NCBI RefSeq assembly: GCF_038096165.1
Contig: NZ_CP151076.1
Coordinates: 1,984,001 to 2,048,000 of the forward strand
Source: Pseudomonas sp. G.S.17
Lineage (GTDB): Bacteria; Pseudomonadota; Gammaproteobacteria; Pseudomonadales; Pseudomonadaceae
DNA: 64,000 nucleotides
Reading direction: 5' to 3'
Position 1 is the stretch's first letter; every line of letters begins with the position of its first letter. Both the position numbers and the translations under genes were made by a program. Shown piece after piece: positions 8,000 through 18,450 of the stretch. Below the pieces are notes generated by a model. It had not been told where the DNA came from, did not search any database, and worked only from the letters and a program-made list of their open reading frames with translations.

Positions 8000-9907
8000 A
8001 TGCAACGTTCGATTGCCACCGTTTCCTTGAGCGGGACCCTGCCGGAAAAACTTGAAGCCATTGCTGCCGCCGGTTTCGACGGGGTGGAGATTTTCGAGAA
8101 CGATCTTTTGTATTACGACGGCAGCCCACGCCATGTTCGGCAGCTGTGCGCCGATCTGGGCATTGCCATCACCTTGTTCCAGCCGTTTCGCGACTTCGAA
8201 GGCTGCCGCCGGGAACGTCTGCAACGCAATCTCGACCGCGCCGAGCGCAAGTTCGATCTGATGCAGGAGTTGGGCACTGATCTGGTGTTGGTGTGCAGCA
8301 ATGCGGCGGCGGATTCCCTTGGCGACGAAAACATTCTGCGTGATGACCTGAGCCTGCTGGCCGAGCGGGCCGGTGCCCGACAGTTGCGGGTGGGGTACGA
8401 AGCGCTGGCCTGGGGCCGCCATGTGAATACCTGGCAACAGGTGTGGAATCTGGTGCGTCAAGTCGATCATCCGGCACTCGGCGTATTGCTCGACAGCTTC
8501 CACACCTTGTCGCTCAAGGGCGATCCGAGTGGCATCGCGCAAATCCCCGGCGACAAGATCTTTTTTGTGCAGATGGCCGACGCACCGGTGCTGGCCATGG
8601 ACGTGCTGGAATGGAGCCGGCATTTTCGCTGTTTCCCCGGCCAGGGCGAATTCGACCTGCCGGGCTTTCTCGCGCCGATCCTGCAAAGTGGTTACACGGG
8701 GCCGCTGTCCCTGGAAATTTTCAACGACGGCTTCCGCGCCGCGCCGCCTCGGGCCAATGCGGCCGATGGCCTGCGCTCGTTGCTGTACCTGGAAGAAAAG
8801 ACCCGCTTGTTGCTCGAAAAGCAACAAAAGCCAGCTCCTCAGGATCTGCTGTTCAGCCCGCCGCCCGCCAGTGCCTACAACGGCGTCGAGTTTCTGGAGT
8901 TCGCCGTGGATGACGCCCAGGGCGCGAAACTCTCCGGCTGGCTGGAAAACCTCGGGTTCGCCAAACTGGGCCAGCACCGCTCCAAAGCCGTCAGCCTGTT
9001 GGGGCAGGGCGATATCAAAATCGTGCTCAACGCTGAACCCTATTCGTTCGCCCACAGTTTCTTCGAAGCCCACGGCCCTTCGTTGTGCGCCACCGCATTG
9101 CGCGTCGACGACGGCGCTTCGTCGCTGGAGCGGGCCAGGGTCTACAAAGGTCAGCCGTATCGCGGGCTGGTCGGGCCCAACGAGCGGGAAATTCCCGCCG
9201 TGCGCGCACCGGATGGCAGCCTGATTTATCTCGTCGAGCCGGCTCAACCGGGCCAGTCGATCTACGACAGCGATTTCATCATCAACCCTGATGCTGAACA
9301 GGGTGGCGGTTTGCAGCACATCGATCACATGGCCATGGCTTTGCCAGCCGACAGTCTCGACAGCTGGGTGCTGTTCTATAAAACCGTGCTGGATTTCGAG
9401 GCCGACGACGAAGTGGTACTGCCGGACCCTTATGGGCTGGTGAAAAGCCGGGCGTTGCGCAGCCGTTGCAGCACGGTGCGCTTGCCGCTGAACATCTCGG
9501 AAAACCGCAACACGGCCATTTCCCACGCGTTGTCGAGCTATCGCGGCTCGGGCGTGCACCACATCGCTTTTGACTGCGAAGACATCTTCGCCCAGGTCAG
9601 CCGCGCGAAAGAGGCGGGCGTGCAATTGCTGGATATCCCGCTCAATTACTACGACGATCTGGCCGCGCGTTTCGACTTCGACGACGAATTTCTCAGCGAA
9701 CTGGCGTATTACAACGTGCTGTACGACCGCGACGCCCAAGGTGGCGAATTGTTTCACGTGTACACCGAGTCATTCGACGATCGATTCTTCTTCGAAATCC
9801 TCCAGCGCAAGAACGGTTATGTCGGTTACGGCGCCGCAAACGTGGCGGTGCGTCTGGCGGCGATGGCCAAGGCACGCAGCGGCGCGGCACGGCAAGCCCG
9901 ACTTTGA
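8000..9907 (+). CDS. quiC: 3-dehydroshikimate dehydratase QuiC fused to an HPPD-like domain
   Basis: The 635-residue enzyme converts 3-dehydroshikimate to protocatechuate, feeding the beta-ketoadipate pathway. Residues 1 to about 275 form an AP-endonuclease-2 type TIM barrel. The metal ligands known for Pseudomonas QuiC1 are all at the expected places: Glu134 (VGYEALAWG), Asp165 (LLDSFHT), Gln191 (FVQMAD) and Glu239 (LSLEIFND). Residues from about 290 on form a two-module vicinal-oxygen-chelate domain resembling 4-hydroxyphenylpyruvate dioxygenase, with metal-type residues in HIDHMAMALP, GVHHIAFDCED and FFEILQRKNGY; this fusion is typical of Pseudomonas. AAAGGAG precedes the ATG. It is divergent from the transporter and followed by the TetR gene. 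Confidence 0.93.
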   Translation: MQRSIATVSLSGTLPEKLEAIAAAGFDGVEIFENDLLYYDGSPRHVRQLCADLGIAITLFQPFRDFEGCRRERLQRNLDRAERKFDLMQELGTDLVLVCSNAAADSLGDENILRDDLSLLAERAGARQLRVGYEALAWGRHVNTWQQVWNLVRQVDHPALGVLLDSFHTLSLKGDPSGIAQIPGDKIFFVQMADAPVLAMDVLEWSRHFRCFPGQGEFDLPGFLAPILQSGYTGPLSLEIFNDGFRAAPPRANAADGLRSLLYLEEKTRLLLEKQQKPAPQDLLFSPPPASAYNGVEFLEFAVDDAQGAKLSGWLENLGFAKLGQHRSKAVSLLGQGDIKIVLNAEPYSFAHSFFEAHGPSLCATALRVDDGASSLERARVYKGQPYRGLVGPNEREIPAVRAPDGSLIYLVEPAQPGQSIYDSDFIINPDAEQGGGLQHIDHMAMALPADSLDSWVLFYKTVLDFEADDEVVLPDPYGLVKSRALRSRCSTVRLPLNISENRNTAISHALSSYRGSGVHHIAFDCEDIFAQVSRAKEAGVQLLDIPLNYYDDLAARFDFDDEFLSELAYYNVLYDRDAQGGELFHVYTESFDDRFFFEILQRKNGYVGYGAANVAVRLAAMAKARSGAARQARL

Positions 9908-10007
9908 TTGAGTCGCTGATTGAACGGCTGCGTCAGGGACGGGATCTTTGGCGCAGTCGCCTGCATAATGCACGCGGCCAATCGTTTATCCGAACCGTGA
10001 ATCAATA

Positions 10008-10679
10008 ATGAAAACTACCGACGACAGTCTCGCCGAAGCGCCTTTGCCGGTACCCGTCAAGGGCCGCAAGAACAACCCGGAAAAGACCCGTGACAATATC
10101 CTGCAAGCCGCCATTGTCGAGTTTGTCGCGCAAGGGCTGTCCGGCGCGCGTGTCGATGCCATCGCTGAGCGCACGCATACCTCGAAACGGATGATCTATT
10201 ACTACTTCAACAGCAAAGAGCAGCTTTACGCTGAAGTGCTGGAGAAGCTCTACGGCGATATTCGTCGCACCGAAACCGGGCTGAATCTGGATGCGCTGGA
10301 ACCCATGCAGGCCATCCAGCGTCTGGTGGAATTCACCTTCGACCACCACGACCGCAACGTCGATTTCGTGCGTATCGTCTGCATCGAAAATATCCATAAC
10401 GGCGAAAACGTCAAACAATCGCCGACGATCCGCGCCTTGAGCCAGAACATCGTCGAGACGCTCGACAAGCTACTGCGGCGCGGTGAGAGCGAAGGCATCT
10501 TTCGCCAGGGCGTGGACGCTATCGATCTGCACCTGATGATCAGTTCGTTCTGCTTCTATCGGATCTCGAACCGCCACACCTTCTCGGAAATCTTCCAGAT
10601 CGATCTGGTGGACGAACAGGTCAAGCAGCGCCACAAGGACATGATCTGCGATTCAGTGACGCGCTACCTGCGGCCTTGA
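10008..10679 (+). CDS. TetR family regulator of the quinate/shikimate cluster
   Basis: The 223-residue protein has an N-terminal helix-turn-helix at about residues 28-75 (TRDNILQAAIVEFVAQGLSG and TSKRMIYYYFNSKEQLYAEV) and a helical ligand domain. It lies between quiC, 100 bp upstream on the same strand, and the convergent dehydrogenase gene. Gene order suggests that it controls quiC, the transporter and the dehydrogenase in response to an intermediate such as dehydroshikimate or protocatechuate. The palindromes at 7888 and 11604 are candidate targets. Ligand and polarity are not visible in sequence. Confidence 0.85.
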   Translation: MKTTDDSLAEAPLPVPVKGRKNNPEKTRDNILQAAIVEFVAQGLSGARVDAIAERTHTSKRMIYYYFNSKEQLYAEVLEKLYGDIRRTETGLNLDALEPMQAIQRLVEFTFDHHDRNVDFVRIVCIENIHNGENVKQSPTIRALSQNIVETLDKLLRRGESEGIFRQGVDAIDLHLMISSFCFYRISNRHTFSEIFQIDLVDEQVKQRHKDMICDSVTRYLRP

Positions 10680-10682
10680 ATC

Positions 10683-11543
10683 TCAGTCGTTCATGCGCTG
10701 AAAGTGCGCCTGCATACGTTCAGCATCGGCGGGTTGGCCGCTGAACAGTTCGAAGGCTTTCACTGCCTGGAAAACCGCCATGGTGCCGCCATCCAGCGTC
10801 TGGCAGCCCAGCGCACGTGCGTGACGGAGCAGTTCGGTTTCCAGCGGGAAATAGATGATTTCCGCCACCCACAGCCCGGCATGCAGCAGTTCCGGTGGCA
10901 GCGGAGTGCCGGGCAATTTAGTCATGCCCACCGGAGTGGTGTTGACCACGCCATCAGCGCTGGCCATCGCGCCGGGTAAATCCCGCCCGACCTGCGCCCG
11001 TGGCGTGCCGAAGTGGGCGTTGAGGTTGTCCACCAGGCTTTGCGCCCGCGCCGGATCGACTTCGAAAATGCTCAACTGCTCGACGCCCTCGGCCAGCAGC
11101 GCATGAGCCACGGCGGCTCCAGCGCCGCCGGCACCCAGTTGCACCACACGCTGGCGCGGCACATCCGGCAGGCCTCGGCGAAAGCCTTCGGCAAAGCCCA
11201 GGCAGTCAGTGTTGTGGCCGATGCGCTTGCCGTCCTTGAACACCACGGTATTTACCGCACCAATGCCCAAGGCCTCGCTGGACAGTTCGTCCAGCAGCGG
11301 AATCACCGCCTGTTTGCAGGGGAACGTGATGTTCAACCCGGTAAAGCTCATGCGCTGGGCCGCTTGCAGCAAATCCGGCAGGGCGCTGCTGTCGAGCTTG
11401 AGCGCATCGATGTCGATCAGCCGGTACAGATAGCGCATGCCCTGGGCATCGCCTTCGTGCTCGTGCAAGGCCGGCGTGCGCGAAGCCTGAATGCCCGCGC
11501 CGATCAGCCCGGCAAGGATCGAAGGGGTTTTGAATGAGGTCAT
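10683..11543 (-). CDS. Shikimate/quinate dehydrogenase, NAD-type AroE paralogue
   Basis: The 286-residue product starts at the ATG at 11543, giving MTSFKTPSILAGLIGAGIQ. It has the AroE fold: substrate domain with catalytic Lys in NITFPCKQ and Asp in GHNTDCLGF, and a Rossmann domain with GAGGAGAAVAHAL. The N-terminal Ser-x-Ser pair of biosynthetic AroE is Ser-x-Thr (ASRTP), as in quinate/shikimate dehydrogenases. An acidic residue after the second strand (FEVDPAR) replaces the NRT(xx)K NADP motif, which predicts NAD use. It likely oxidises quinate or shikimate to the dehydro form that leads to QuiC. It converges on the TetR gene with a 3-bp gap. The catabolic role is inference. Confidence 0.88.
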   Translation of the reverse strand: MTSFKTPSILAGLIGAGIQASRTPALHEHEGDAQGMRYLYRLIDIDALKLDSSALPDLLQAAQRMSFTGLNITFPCKQAVIPLLDELSSEALGIGAVNTVVFKDGKRIGHNTDCLGFAEGFRRGLPDVPRQRVVQLGAGGAGAAVAHALLAEGVEQLSIFEVDPARAQSLVDNLNAHFGTPRAQVGRDLPGAMASADGVVNTTPVGMTKLPGTPLPPELLHAGLWVAEIIYFPLETELLRHARALGCQTLDGGTMAVFQAVKAFELFSGQPADAERMQAHFQRMND

Positions 11544-11603
11544 GGCGATAGGCTCTCGATTCTTGTTATGAGTGCGTTCAAGCAAAGTGAACGCTGTTTT
11601 CAC

Positions 11604-11630
11604 AAAATGTACCAGATGGTTAATTTTGCG
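11604..11630 (-). promoter_or_regulatory. Operator-like site upstream of the dehydrogenase gene
   Basis: The plus-strand text AAATGTACCAGATGGTTAA matches the reverse complement of the site before quiC at all but three positions (core ACCA-NN-TGGT). It lies 61 bases before the start codon. Orientation relative to the gene is the same as at quiC. Confidence 0.6.
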
Positions 11631-11650
11631 AAAGAGCCTACATCAAAGCC

Positions 11651-11677
11651 GGGCGATAATCCGTGCGGTTATCGCCC
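11651..11677. repeat. Perfect 9-bp stem-loop behind acnA
   Basis: GGGCGATAA (11651-11659) pairs with TTATCGCCC (11669-11677). It lies downstream of acnA and upstream of the dehydrogenase promoter, so it may end acnA transcripts, though no T run follows on the minus strand. Confidence 0.5.
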
Positions 11678-11697
11678 TTGTCTTGTGGACTGATTCT

Positions 11698-11720
11698 GTG
11701 GGAGCGAGCTTGCTCGCGAA
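11698..11720. repeat. Single REP palindrome (GAGCNNGCTC type)
   Basis: GTGGGAGCGAGCTTGCTCGC is the common Pseudomonas fluorescens-type REP. It sits just after the acnA stop codon. Confidence 0.85.
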
Positions 11721-11725
11721 TCAGG

Positions 11726-14470
<2,745 letters not shown>

Positions 14471-14738
14471 GAAATTACTCCTTACGCGTCCGCACGGTCA
14501 CGGACTTGACGATTGGCATCTGCTGCAGGCTTGCGTCTGCTCGGTTGAGCCGGTTGTGACGCCGTCTGCAATCTTGACGGGTGTAGTACTGGACCTGTGG
14601 GCCGCGCCAGTGGTTCCTGATTCAGCTATCATGCGCCGCTTTCGCGTCCATGAGGTTAACCCTCATGTATAGCTGGTCCAGGCTCGTTGCCGGGGCGACG
14701 CAGCGGTCAAGTGTCTGATCGCTGCCCAGGAGATACCC

Positions 14739-15806
14739 ATGAACACCCTTTTTATGCACTGCCGGCCCGGTTTCGAGGGCGAAGTCTGCTCGGAAATCGC
14801 CGAGCATGCGACGCGCCTGAATGTGTCCGGTTACGCCAAGGCCAAGCCCAACGCGGCCTGCGCCGAGTTCATCTGCACTGAAGACGATGGCGCAGAACGC
14901 CTGATGAATGGTCAGCGTTTCGCAAAGTTGATCTTCCCTCGGCAGTGGGCGCGGGGGGTGTTCCTTGATTTGCCGGAAACCGACCGCATCAGCGTGATCC
15001 TGTCGCACATGGCGGATTTTGCGACCTGCGGCAGCCTGTGGCTGGAAGTGGTCGACACCAATGATGGCAAGGAGCTTTCCAATTTCTGCCGCAAATTTGA
15101 AGCGCCACTGCGCAAGGCCTTGACCGAGGCCGGCAAACTGGTGGATGACCCGCGCAAACCGCGCCTGCTGCTGACCTTCAAGAGCGGCCGCGAAGTGTTT
15201 CTCGGCGTGGCCGAGTCGAATAATTCGGCGATGTGGCCCATGGGTATTCCGCGCCTGAAATTCCCCCGGGAAGCGCCTAGCCGCTCGACCTTGAAGCTGG
15301 AAGAAGCCTGGCACCACTTCATCCCCCGCGATCAGTGGGACGAGCGCCTGTCCGGCGACATGACCGGCGTCGATCTCGGCGCCGCGCCGGGCGGCTGGAC
15401 CTATCAACTGGTGCGCCGGGGCATGCTGGTCACCGCCATCGATAACGGTCCGATGGCGGAAAGCCTCATGGACACCGGGCTGGTGCAGCATTTGATGGCC
15501 GATGGTTTTACCTTCAAGCCGCGTCATCCGGTGGACTGGATGGTGTGCGATATCGTCGAAAAGCCTGCGCGCAATGCCGCGTTGCTGGAAACCTGGATCG
15601 GCGAAGGGCTGTGCCGCGAAGCAGTGGTCAACCTCAAGCTGCCGATGAAGCAGCGCTACGCTGAAGTGCGGCGCCTGTTACAGCGCATTGAAGACGGGTT
15701 TGAGGCACGCGGCATCCGCGTCGAGGTCGGCTGCAAGCAGCTGTACCACGATCGCGAAGAAGTGACTTGCCATTTGCGTCGGCTGGATGGCAAGCGCAAG
15801 GGCTGA
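14739..15806 (+). CDS. rlmM: 23S rRNA (cytidine-2498 2'-O)-methyltransferase RlmM
   Basis: The 355-residue protein starts MNTLFMHCRPGFEGEVCSEI, as RlmM does. An N-terminal THUMP-like RNA-binding part is followed by a Rossmann methyltransferase domain with the SAM motif GVDLGAAPGGWTYQLV (about residues 209-224), an acidic motif MVCDIVEKP, and a conserved Lys in VVNLKLPMKQ. The family methylates C2498 of 23S rRNA at the peptidyl transferase centre. AGGAGATACCC precedes the ATG. The stop codon coincides with the start of the downstream repeat array. Confidence 0.96.
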   Translation: MNTLFMHCRPGFEGEVCSEIAEHATRLNVSGYAKAKPNAACAEFICTEDDGAERLMNGQRFAKLIFPRQWARGVFLDLPETDRISVILSHMADFATCGSLWLEVVDTNDGKELSNFCRKFEAPLRKALTEAGKLVDDPRKPRLLLTFKSGREVFLGVAESNNSAMWPMGIPRLKFPREAPSRSTLKLEEAWHHFIPRDQWDERLSGDMTGVDLGAAPGGWTYQLVRRGMLVTAIDNGPMAESLMDTGLVQHLMADGFTFKPRHPVDWMVCDIVEKPARNAALLETWIGEGLCREAVVNLKLPMKQRYAEVRRLLQRIEDGFEARGIRVEVGCKQLYHDREEVTCHLRRLDGKRKG

Positions 15807-16262
15807 AGATCTTCCTGGGCAAACCCGACGCCTTCCCGGACAAGTCCGGTCCTGCTGAGTCAACACAACCCGGTAGGAGGGGACTTGTCCCCGAAGAAGT
15901 CGGTGCAAACGCTGGAGATCTTCCTCGGCAGACCCGACGTCTTCCCGGACAAGTCCGGTCCTACCGAGTCAACACGACCCGGTAGGAGGGGACTTGTCCC
16001 CGAAGAGGCTGGTGCAAACACTGAAGATCTTCCTCGGCAAACCTGACGCCTTCCCGGACAAGTCCGGTCCTACCGAGTCAACACGACCCGGTAGGAGGGG
16101 ACTTGTCCCCGAAGAGGCTGGTGCAAACACTGAAGATCTTCCTCGTCAGACCTGACACCTTCCCGGACAAGTCCGGTCCTACCGAATCAACACAACCCGG
16201 TAGGAGGGGACTTGTCCCCGAAGACGGCGGTGCAGCGCTGAAGATCTTCCTGGGCAAACCCG
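15803..16262 (+). repeat. Tandem array of 109-bp units carrying paired REP palindromes
   Basis: CTG(A/G)AGATCTTCCT recurs at 15803, 15912, 16021, 16130 and 16238, which gives four units of 108-109 bp and a fifth partial one. Each unit holds a palindrome CCCGGACAAGTCCGGTCCTA and the facing GTAGGAGGGGACTTGTCCCC separated by a linker. Units differ at only a few bases. The array fills nearly all of the 537-bp gap between rlmM and tusA and starts at the rlmM stop codon. Confidence 0.92.
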
Positions 16263-16343
16263 GCTTGCGTCGGCACAGGCTTGGTACAGTGGAATGCAGG
16301 GGGGCTTTTAAGCGACAATGCCCACCAGCTTCTGGAGCCCTTT

Positions 16344-16598
16344 ATGCCTGAATCATCTGCAACCCTTCCCGTTGACGCCATTCTCGATGCCAGCGGCCTC
16401 AACTGCCCTGAACCGGTGATGATGCTGCACCAGAAAGTGCGCGACTTGCCCGCAGGCGGCTTGCTCAAGGTGATTGCCACCGATCCGTCGACCCGCCGCG
16501 ATATCCCCAAGTTCTGTGTTTTTCTCGATCACGAACTGGTCGATCAACAGGCTGAAGACGGCACTTTTTTGTACTGGATTCGCAAAAAAGCCGACTGA
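16344..16598 (+). CDS. tusA: Sulfur carrier protein TusA
   Basis: The 84-residue protein has the TusA/SirA fold with the sulfur-accepting cysteine in the family motif [14 protein letters not shown] (Cys near residue 21). It relays persulfide sulfur from IscS to the TusBCD/TusE pathway for 2-thiolation of tRNA wobble uridine. The ATG at 16344 follows TCTGGAG; the frame upstream is not needed. pdxB follows 81 bp downstream on the same strand. Confidence 0.95.
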   Translation: MPESSATLPVDAILDASGLNCPEPVMMLHQKVRDLPAGGLLKVIATDPSTRRDIPKFCVFLDHELVDQQAEDGTFLYWIRKKAD

Positions 16599-16679
16599 GT
16601 TTTCCGGCCCGCTGATTTGTTTGCTGGCCCATCAGAACGATCAGCGCCTACACTGCCGCGGTCTTCCGGGGAGTACACC

Positions 16680-17822
16680 ATGCGAATTGTTGCTGACGAA
16701 AATATTCCGCTGCTTGATGCTTTTTTCGCCCATTTCGGTGAAATTCAGCGTTTCCCGGGCCGTTCCATTGACCGCGCAGCGGTCGCCGACGCCGACATCC
16801 TGTTGGTGCGCTCGGTGACGCCGGTCACTCGCGAACTGCTGGAGGGCAGCCCGGTGCGTTTCGTCGGCACCTGCACGATTGGCACCGACCACCTGGATCT
16901 GGATTACTTCCGGGAGGCGGGCATTCAGTGGTCCAGCGCACCGGGCTGCAATGCTCGCGGCGTGGTGGATTACGTACTCGGCAGCCTGTTGACCCTGGCG
17001 GAAATAGAAGGCGTTGACCTCAACCAGCGCACCCATGGCGTCGTGGGCGCGGGTCAGGTGGGCGGGCGTCTGGTTAACGTCTTGAAAGGGCTGGGCTGGA
17101 ACGTGCTGGTCTGCGACCCGCTTCGGCAAGCCAGCGAAGGTGGCGATTTTGTCAGCCTCGATGAAATCGTCCAGCGCTGCGATGTCATCAGCCTGCACAC
17201 CCCGCTGGACAAGACCGGCGAGCACCCGACCTGGCACTTGTTCGATCATCCACGGTTGCTGCAGTTGCAACAGGGTTGCTGGCTGATCAACGCCGCACGT
17301 GGACCGGTGGTCGACAACGATGCGTTGTACGACGTGTTGCTGGAGCGCGAAGATCTGCAAGCCGTACTGGATGTCTGGGAAGGCGAACCCCGCGTGAACG
17401 CGGCGCTTGCCGACCTGTGCGTCATCGCCACGCCGCACATTGCCGGTTACAGCCTGGATGGTCGACAACGCGGCACCGCGCAGATTTATCAAGCGTTGTG
17501 CGGGTTTCTCCAACAACCGGCGCCGATCAGCCTCGATGACCTGCTGCCCAAGCCGTGGCTGGCGCAAGTCACGTTAGATGAACAGACCGACCCGACCTGG
17601 GCGTTGAATACGCTGTGCCGGGGCGTTTACGACCCACGCCGGGACGACGCCGATTTCCGCCGCAGCCTGGTGGGGCCGGTCAGCCAGCCGCTCGCCTTCG
17701 ATGCCCTGCGCAAAAACTATCCGCCGCGTCGTGAAATCGACAGCCTGCTGGTGCGCATCAATGGCCAGTCCGAAGCGCTGGAGCAGTTGGTGCAGGCGCT
17801 GGGTGCAAGCAAGATCCTGTAG
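16680..17822 (+). CDS. pdxB: 4-phosphoerythronate dehydrogenase PdxB
   Basis: The 380-residue enzyme starts [16 protein letters not shown], like PdxB. It oxidises 4-phosphoerythronate in the DXP-independent pyridoxal phosphate pathway. The Rossmann motif [13 protein letters not shown], the substrate Arg in NAARGPVVD, and the catalytic His in ATPHIAGYS mark a D-2-hydroxyacid dehydrogenase. The C-terminal PdxB-specific dimerisation region (about 285-380) is present. A GGGGAG site precedes the ATG. An in-frame ATG 21 codons upstream is rejected as unconserved. Confidence 0.96.
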   Translation: MRIVADENIPLLDAFFAHFGEIQRFPGRSIDRAAVADADILLVRSVTPVTRELLEGSPVRFVGTCTIGTDHLDLDYFREAGIQWSSAPGCNARGVVDYVLGSLLTLAEIEGVDLNQRTHGVVGAGQVGGRLVNVLKGLGWNVLVCDPLRQASEGGDFVSLDEIVQRCDVISLHTPLDKTGEHPTWHLFDHPRLLQLQQGCWLINAARGPVVDNDALYDVLLEREDLQAVLDVWEGEPRVNAALADLCVIATPHIAGYSLDGRQRGTAQIYQALCGFLQQPAPISLDDLLPKPWLAQVTLDEQTDPTWALNTLCRGVYDPRRDDADFRRSLVGPVSQPLAFDALRKNYPPRREIDSLLVRINGQSEALEQLVQALGASKIL

Positions 17823-17944
17823 GAGCGTTCCGAGGTTACGACGGCCGCGATGGCGGTGTGTCAGTCAAATGCTATCGTTGTCTCGCGTTGCTCGTGGGCT
17901 CCCACCAGGCTCACTCCTGACAAAGAAGCTCAAACGTCAGACAG

Positions 17945-17969
17945 AAAAAACCCGACGTGAAGTCGGGTT
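17945..17969 (-). terminator. Intrinsic terminator of the small CxxC gene
   Basis: AACCCGAC (17949-17956) pairs with GTCGGGTT (17962-17969). On the minus strand the stem is followed by six T. Confidence 0.85.
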
Positions 17970-17986
17970 CTAAAATTTGGTACTGC

Positions 17987-18163
17987 TCAATCTTGTTTTT
18001 CAGGTTTGACCCAGTTTTTGTCGCATTCCTGACACGCGGCCTGAACCATTTCTTCAGTAATCAGGATTTCGCGTCCGTCCTTGTCGAGCACTGCGCCGCC
18101 GACGTGCAGGTCGGGATTGGCTCGAACCACCGGGACTTGATTGCTGCTTTCGTGCAAGCTCAT
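17987..18163 (-). CDS. Small conserved-looking protein with CxxC motif, unknown function
   Basis: The 58-residue frame starts at an ATG at 18163 (MSLHESSNQVPVV...) and ends in TGA at 17987; it lies right before a strong minus-strand terminator. It contains ITEEMVQAACQECDKNWV, with a Cys-x-x-Cys pair in a predicted helix that could bind metal or be redox active. It is mostly acidic and soluble. GGAGACAGGCC precedes the start. I do not recognise the family. The terminator and ribosome site make it a credible gene despite its size. The region 18164-18450 shows nothing else. Confidence 0.72.
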   Translation of the reverse strand: MSLHESSNQVPVVRANPDLHVGGAVLDKDGREILITEEMVQAACQECDKNWVKPEKQD

Positions 18164-18450
18164 GGCCTGTCTCCTTCATCAGGTGTTGCGCCTAAAACTA
18201 CTCGCGCCAGATGACTGCGCTGTGACATCCCTCAGCTCTTCCGACGCGTGCTTACTCCACCAGAATCGGCAGAAAACCGCCAGCCCGGGCTTAGATCAAT
18301 GCTCTCTAGGGCCCCGACCAAGCGGTCATAACTCACTGACCGGGCTTTATCACTGGAAGTTCATTGGCCCCGCCGTACGGTAAGCCGAGCCACACGGCCC
18401 TTCACGGGTGTAGGCTCTGTGCCTTCAGCCTTTATGCAGGTCCATTTTTC

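Noticed and set aside
7955..9757. 600-codon minus-strand frame opposite quiC
   Set aside because: It mirrors the third-position GC pattern of quiC; its translation has no domain pattern, while the plus frame has all QuiC metal ligands.
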